A DNA stretch of 64,000 nt from Dillenia suffruticosa. Taxonomy: Eukaryota; Streptophyta; Magnoliopsida; Dilleniales; Dilleniaceae. Positions within the stretch are counted from its first letter, which is position 1; the number at the start of each line of letters is the position of its first letter. This document shows, in pieces, positions 58,845-64,000 of the stretch. The position numbers and the translations under genes are program-made. The stretch covers positions 5,766,001 to 5,830,000 of the forward strand of contig JAVTVX010000010.1 of NCBI GenBank assembly GCA_033439265.1, in the 5' to 3' direction. Under the pieces are notes generated by a model, which was given only the letters and a program-made list of their open reading frames with translations, searched no databases and was not told the origin of the DNA.

Positions 58845-59255
58845 GAAGTTGTGTTTTTTTTTAAATGAGAGAGGAGAGGAGATAGAGAAAGAGAGAGGAA
58901 AGGGGAACAGAGATATTTTTAAGAGGGAAGTGCCACGTCAGCACTTTTGGTTATGCGGCATGCCATGTCAGCAACTCCTTGCCAGGCGGCATCTAGATCA
59001 TCTCCAATGTTCATCCAGCTCAGCAGTTAACGGACAGGTTGGCGCCATTGCTAACGGAGGGACTAACAAGTTACGATTTTTGAAGTCTAGGTTCTCAAGC
59101 GTAGCGTTCTGAAGTTCATGGATGAATTTGTGAATTCAGGATGAAGTTTAAGAACTAAACAAGTAATTAACTCTTTTTTTTCCTAAAAGATTTATAAAAG
59201 AAGAGTCGAATCAAATTCTTCGTGAACTCCAATGTGTGCATGTTATTTTATTTAT

Positions 59256-59600
59256 GAGATAATTACGTGTCAAGTTTTTTAACTTTATCATAAATTCATA
59301 AATTGGATCTTAAATTTCAAAACGTAATGATTAAAAACCTAAATTTTAAAAATCGTAATTTGTTAATTCTTCCGTCAGTAACAGTGCCTAACTGACCGTT
59401 ATGTACTGAGTTGATTCAAAATGACAGATTATGTGGATATCGTGTGTCAAGGATTGCTGACATGTCACATGACACATCAGCAGCATCACACATAACATTG
59501 TCACGTCATCACTAATACTGATGTGACAGTACCACGTCAGTATCCTAAATTAATAAAATTTATTTTTTTTAAAAATTAATAAAAATTAATAAAAAATTGA
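59256..59600 (+). repeat. Left terminal inverted repeat of Pack-MULE 2
   Basis: It pairs with 61240-61582 on the opposite strand over about 330 bp with scattered mismatches and small gaps. Confidence 0.85.
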
Positions 59601-60141
59601 AAGATTATTTATGAAAAATTAACTAAATTGATCTTCTCTCTCATCCCCTCCCCTTTCTCTCTACCTCTCTCTCTTATCGGAAAAAAAAAAAAGAACTTTC
59701 TCTCTCCTTCCCTCCCATTTCTCTCTCTTCTCTGCTCTCTCTCTCTCTCTCTCTCACTAGAAAAAAAACTAAACATTCTTCTTTCCCTCTCCTCCCCTTC
59801 CCCTCTCCTCTCTCTCGTGGAAATAAACCATCTTCATCAACTTTGTTTCTCTAACTTACACTGCCCCGATAGCAGTCACTACAATTTTGGGGGAAGATCA
59901 AACTACAAATCTGTAAGGGAGTACCTAAGGTTGAAGTTCATTAGGTTGGCAATGAAACGTACATGCAGCCAATAGAGGGAAGAAAGAAAATGTTTTCAAA
60001 TGTCTTAAATAAGAGACGGAGCATCCCGAGTATACAATGAACTCATGTTTGTCAGACCCATAATAATCCAACTTCTCAATCCTGGAGCAACCATAGCCTT
60101 ATCTTCATCATTCCAGATCCCAATCCCCAGCCCTCCAACAC

Positions 60142-60673
60142 CTACTTCAATCTAGGAGCAAAAGCTTTTCCAGGACCACCTTCTCCCCGAGGAAATGAGA
60201 AATACATTGATGCAAGAAACAGCATCTCTGTATTAGTAACTCTATCCAATCCAAAAGCATAATTGTCCTCGTCGGATTCACCAAAAACTATATGGAGTTT
60301 TTGGAGGACCCTCTTCCTCATCTTTTGCTGGGTACCATCCTCCATATGGAAATTGAGAATTTGAGTCCTTTGGCTCCCTACAAGAACCATCTCCCCAACC
60401 AAGAACCAAATCGCTAGATTTTGATTGCGAGACTTGCCAAAATATAGCATAATTCCAATTATAATTGAATGCATTTGGCCTCTCGACAAGATCAGAGAGC
60501 TTATAATGCAAGCTCTTGTCATTTCCAACAGCAGTCAACAAACACTCCATTGAAACCAGGCTTGAAAACAAGTAATCAAAAGCTCTAGTATCCAACACTG
60601 TAGCAACCATAGTCTTATCTTGATCATTCCAAATCCCAATCTCCAGCCCTCCAACACCTACTTCAGTTTTCAT
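60142..60673 (-). pseudogene. Captured bHLH13/JAM-type transcription factor N-terminus
   Basis: The minus strand starts MKTEVGVGGLEIGIWNDQDK, then TRAFDYLFSSLVS, LSDLVERPNAFNYNWNYAIF and WQVSQSKSSDLVLGWGDGSC. After a frameshift near 60360 it continues LNFHMEDGTQQKMRKRVLQK, GESDEDNYAFGLDRVTNTEM and FLASMYFSFPRGEGGPGK. This is the bHLH-MYC_N domain of the bHLH13/JAM group, jasmonate-related regulators that bind JAZ and MED25 through this region. The DNA-binding bHLH part is absent. About 180 of the usual roughly 600 residues are present, probably a single-exon capture including part of the 5' leader (to about 60930). Confidence 0.87.
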
Positions 60674-60933
60674 GTCTTAAATCCCAAAGAAACCACAAGA
60701 ACCCCTCACTTAATCCCAAGAACACCCACAAAAAATTAAACCAAAAAACTTTTAAATTTCAATTCCAAATCCCAAATTCCTCCCATACAAACTTTGATTT
60801 TCATCCCCCAAATTAACAAAAACCCTCAATAAATCCTCAAAACCCACCAAAGATTAAACAAAGAAAAGCCCAATTAATTCCTTAAACACGTCAAAGGAAC
60901 ACGGCCCAATTGGCCATTTGTTAGGTAGTTATC

Positions 60934-61110
60934 CTAGATCTCACCAAAATTTTCCGGATGCACAAACTTCCCCAATGCAATAGTTGCTACAGTAGCCACC
61001 TCAGGATTCCTATGGCCGAGCTGGGCATCTAAAAGACCAATTATCCTAGTTTCCCTTGCAGGAAAAGTTCTAACAAGAGACCTAATAGCAATCTCTTCCT
61101 TGCTTCCGGT
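60934..61110 (-). pseudogene. Captured ARO (armadillo-repeat-only) protein fragment
   Basis: The minus strand gives SKEEIAIRSLVRTFPARETR, then IIGLLDAQLGHRNPEVATVA and TIALGKFVHPENF before GEI and a stop. The text matches an armadillo repeat of plant ARO proteins (roles in polar growth and ROP signalling in the family). About 50 residues are present. It lies upstream (in minus-strand sense) of the bHLH fragment, so one antisense transcript would carry both. Confidence 0.75.
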
Positions 61111-61239
61111 GAGAGAGAGAGAGAGAGAGAGGAAACAAGAGAGAGAGAGGGAAGGAAGGAGAGAGTGTTTCATTTGTATTTCCGCGAGAGAGAGGAAAGG
61201 AGAGAGAGGGGGGGAAGGGGAGAGGAGAGAGAGAGAAGA

Positions 61240-61582
61240 ATTAAATTTTTATTAATTTATTAGTTTTTTTTAAAATTAAATTTTATTAATTTGGGATGAT
61301 GACGTGATACTATCACGTCAACATTAGTGATGACGTGACAATATTGTGTATGATGGTACTGTCGTGTTACGTGATATGTCAGCAATCCTTGACACCTGGC
61401 ATCCATATAATCTGTCACCTTGAGTCAGTTCAGCACATAACGGCTAGTTAGGTGACGTTACTAACGGAGGACTAATAAGTTAGGGTTTTTAAAGTTTAGG
61501 TTCTCAATCATTACGTTTTGAAATTCAGAGACCAATTTGTGAATTTGGGGTAAAGTTCAGAAACTTGATATGTAATTATCTC
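61240..61582 (-). repeat. Right terminal inverted repeat of Pack-MULE 2
   Basis: It ends 'gtaattatctc' at 61582. The same outer sequence closes Pack-MULE 1 at 59173 ('gtaattaactc'). Confidence 0.85.
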
Positions 61583-62514
61583 TTTTGTTTATCCATGCAA
61601 GCATTCCGACTTAAAAAAAATATATATGTATAATTTTATGTGAATTTTTTTATGCATAACTTTTCTTTTTAATTTTGTATATAAAAGATAAATATAAAAT
61701 TAATAAAATATTTTTTAAAATACATAAAAATTTTTGAAATAAATTTTTATATATAAGGGTAAATACAAAATTAACAAAATACATAATGAATAATTATCAA
61801 ATTTAAAATTAAATTTTAAACATTTTATATGATACAAATATATAGTAAAATATTTTAATAATCAATATATTTTCTAATTAATTAAGATATAGTTATCTAT
61901 AATTATAATAGAAATTATATATCAAGATATAAATGATCACATTAGCAATGGGTATTTGGCCATGGTAGTTATTTTTGTGTAATGTATTTCATTTCACAGG
62001 AATTTTTATTGTATGAAAATAATAAAATTAGCAATAGAACTACAAGATAGCTATTTTCATATGGTAATCTCCCAGATATTTAATTCTCTGTTCTATAAAA
62101 TACTATAAGTACGGTTGATTTTGGATATCGTTAGGAAAGTTCTGTGAAAAGGATAAATCTAAAATTGGTTGAATTTTAAACTGTCCCATATAATCTACCA
62201 TCTATATGAGAACCTATTTGGTGCATTATTAAGTTCATCTTATAGGGTTAGCACAAAAACATAAAATGATTAGAGATAGATTAACTATATGATAATATTT
62301 CCTAATTAACCCACATGTATTGGGGAATGAGTTAGCTTTGGAAATTTTATTATAAGATTAAATAAATCTAATTGAATTATAAATTTAGTTTATGTTCAAT
62401 TTTTATGTTATACATTTATGCATAATATGTTTAATTTGTAACATATTTAAAAATCTCATATAAAATTAGTAAACATGTTTTATTTATTTTGTAGTCATCC
62501 AAACTATAAATATC

Positions 62515-63290
62515 AAATCTAATTTTTCTGAATTGAACGAAGAGAACTATAAGAAGTGGAGGGAAATGCTACTTTTCCATTTAGGTTGTTTGGACATTTA
62601 CTATGCTATACAGATAGACAAGTTACCTTTAGTGACTGATATTAGCTCTACGAATGGAAAGACTTTTTATGAAAAGTAAGAACAATCTAATCAATTAAAT
62701 AGCATATTTATAAAAAAATAAAATTTTGGTCGGTATTTATAACTCGATCAATTAGCATACCAATGTTCGTGCTATTTTTAAGGCAATAGATGAGTAATTC
62801 TAGACATTCCAGGACCTTCATTATATAGTTCTCGTTCCTAAAGCTCACTGTTGTTTAAGGTGTGCATAAGCACATCATGCGGATACGAGACATTAGGATT
62901 CAACTAAAAAATCTGAAGGTTGAGATGTCTGAATATTTTCTTGTGCACTTCATTTTGAATAACCTTCCATAACTCTACGGTCCATTTAAAATCTCCTACA
63001 ACACACATAATGGGAAATGGTCCATCAATGAATTGATAATCATGTATATACAAGAGGAGAGAAAGCTACTTATGGAACTGAAGGAGGGATCTGTAAGTGC
63101 ACATATGACAGTCCAAGGAAAGAGGAAAAACAAGTCCAAGCTGATACAAAAAGAAAGGATCATAAAGAAAGAGTCCAAGTGTTTCTTCTATAAAAAGAAG
63201 GGACACGTGAAGAAAGAGTCCAAGTGTTTCTTCTATAAAAAGAAGGGACACGTGAAGAAATATTGTGTCAAGTATCCTCAGTGATTTGAG
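62515..63290 (+). pseudogene. Copia B gag with duplicated zinc knuckle
   Basis: Gag core pieces include YKKWREMLLFHLGCLDIYYA and NELITMYIQEERKLL-type sequence in broken frames. The open frame at 63033-63284 ends with two knuckle copies and a stop. It retains the gag C-terminal region that element A has lost. Confidence 0.75.
63165..63254 (+). repeat. Perfect 45-bp tandem duplication of a zinc knuckle
   Basis: The unit starting 'aagaaagagtccaagtg' and ending 'gggacacgtg' occurs twice with no difference, encoding KKESKCFFYKKKGHV twice. The knuckle's second Cys is Tyr in both (C-F-F-Y instead of C-x2-C), so the metal site was already broken before duplication. Confidence 0.92.
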
Positions 63291-63479
63291 ACAAAAGATA
63301 TGGAAATCTCACTTGTCTGTTATAAGTCATGTATGACTGAAATTTTTTATGACAATGGTGAATTGATTCTGTTTGTACCATCCACATTAAGAATGTGTTG
63401 TGGGGCTTGCAAAATCTAAGAAAAGCGATGAATCATAAACAACTCATCTATTTGGGTAACAAAATGAGCTCATGATAAA

Positions 63480-64000
63480 AATAATTGGACATTGTGAGTT
63501 TATATTGGCAAGTTGGTATGTCTTGAAGTTGAAAAGAAATTTTTTATGCATCTAAGTTTTCTAAGAAACTAATTTTCGTTTCAAAATTTGTACTATTTTT
63601 TCCAACTTGATAATAAAATGATATTGTTTTTACATACAAATATTTTTGGTTTTGATCTGTTGTTGGATGGACTTTATAATATTTATATGCAAGATAATGC
63701 CTATTTAAACATAATACATATATGAACTAAAATAGCTATCATTGAGGAAAACTCTTCTACATTGTGGTGCAAGAGATTGGGACATATCTCCATAAATAAA
63801 TTGAAAAAGTTGGTAAAGGAAGAGATACTTGATACCTTAAATTTAGCGATTTTGATACTTATGTGGACTAATTAAGGGTAAATATACCAATAAATCTCGA
63901 AATGGTATTAAGAGGAGTTCAAATTTACTTGAAATCATATATACGGATATTTGTACTCCAGATATAGACTTGTATGGTTAAAGATAATTCATTTCATTTA
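63480..64000 (+). pseudogene. Copia B protease-end to GAG-pre-integrase traces
   Basis: 'attggacattgtgagtttatatt' parallels element A's GDCELTLAS region. HISINKLKKLVKEEILDTLN (about 63786-63845) parallels A's GAG-pre-integrase. Stops fall throughout. Confidence 0.7.

Larger units (their letters stand above)
57851..59173. mobile_element. Pack-MULE-like element 1, left end truncated
   Basis: 57853-57985 ('gtgctgacgtggcacttccc', CT-rich block, A-run, 'cacaacttcac') is the inverted complement of 58843-58955. The right end continues outward to 59173 ('aagtaattaactc') with sequence closely like the right end of the next element, but the left end has no such outer part. The interior carries an antisense HMG-CoA reductase fragment and no transposase. 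Gene-fragment cargo between long inverted repeats is the definition of a Pack-MULE. Confidence 0.75.
59256..61582. mobile_element. Pack-MULE-like element 2 with ~330-bp inverted ends
   Basis: 59256-59600 is the inverted complement of about 61240-61582. Paired blocks include 'gagataattac', 'aaacgtaatgatt', 'gtcaaggattgctgac' and 'cacgtcatcactaat'. The flanks TTTTATTTAT (59246-59255) and TTTTGTTTAT (61583-61592) are a likely 9-10-bp target duplication with one change, which suits Mutator-like elements. The interior has CT-rich edges and two antisense host gene fragments, with no transposase. It is 2327 bp long. Confidence 0.85.
61593..64000 (+). mobile_element. Ty1/copia element B (relative of A), running off the window
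   Basis: AT-rich leader (61593-62500), then gag (NEENYKKWREMLLFHLG) and a zinc-knuckle duplication, then protease and GAG-pre-integrase traces to the window edge. No 5' LTR is seen; Pack-MULE 2 lies where it should be. Frames are broken at many points. Confidence 0.8.

Overview
This is plant nuclear DNA. The GC content is low, the genes have introns, and most of the sequence is retrotransposons, DNA transposons and microsatellites. One host gene is well supported: the 3' two thirds of an EMBRYONIC FLOWER 2-type (EMF2/VRN2/Su(z)12 family) Polycomb gene on the + strand at about 1.1-27.35 kb. Fourteen exons can be placed by splice sites, and together they keep one open reading frame of 422 residues plus stop. 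The first exons lie upstream of the window. The transposon types (plant RTE LINEs with GTT tails, Ty1/copia elements primed by initiator-Met tRNA, CACTA, MULEs) and the EMF2 sequence fit a flowering plant with a repeat-rich genome, probably a woody eudicot. The species cannot be told from this window.

Layout. 1-28 kb: EMF2-like gene. Intron 2 holds a foldback, MULE-like element. The 7.6-kb intron 3 holds a decayed copia element mixed with pieces of RTE LINEs. Later introns hold a degenerate CT/A-rich array and an L1 fragment. 28-40 kb: AT-rich intergenic DNA with an unclassified repeat, two small tRNA-derived SINE copies, an LTR fragment with a very long CT tract, and a complete-looking CACTA element with a TTT target duplication. 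40-47.5 kb: a decayed copia element on the minus strand. 47.6-53.75 kb: a Ty3/gypsy element with two long LTRs but no integrase. 53.9-57.85 kb: copia element A, broken within its RT. 57.85-61.58 kb: two neighbouring Pack-MULE-like elements with related terminal inverted repeats, carrying antisense pieces of host genes (HMG-CoA reductase N-terminus; a bHLH13/JAM-type MYC_N region and an ARO-type armadillo protein). 61.6-64 kb: copia element B, related to A, running off the window end.

The EMF2-like protein would act in PRC2, which methylates histone H3 lysine 27. The rest is mobile DNA, all visibly decayed except perhaps the CACTA ends and the gypsy LTRs. I found no new enzyme system. The most notable signals are the two gene-capturing MULEs, the heavy transposon load in the EMF2 introns, and several rearrangement scars: inverted filler at a deletion junction, duplicated zinc knuckles, an LTR microsatellite that differs between copies, and integrase loss.
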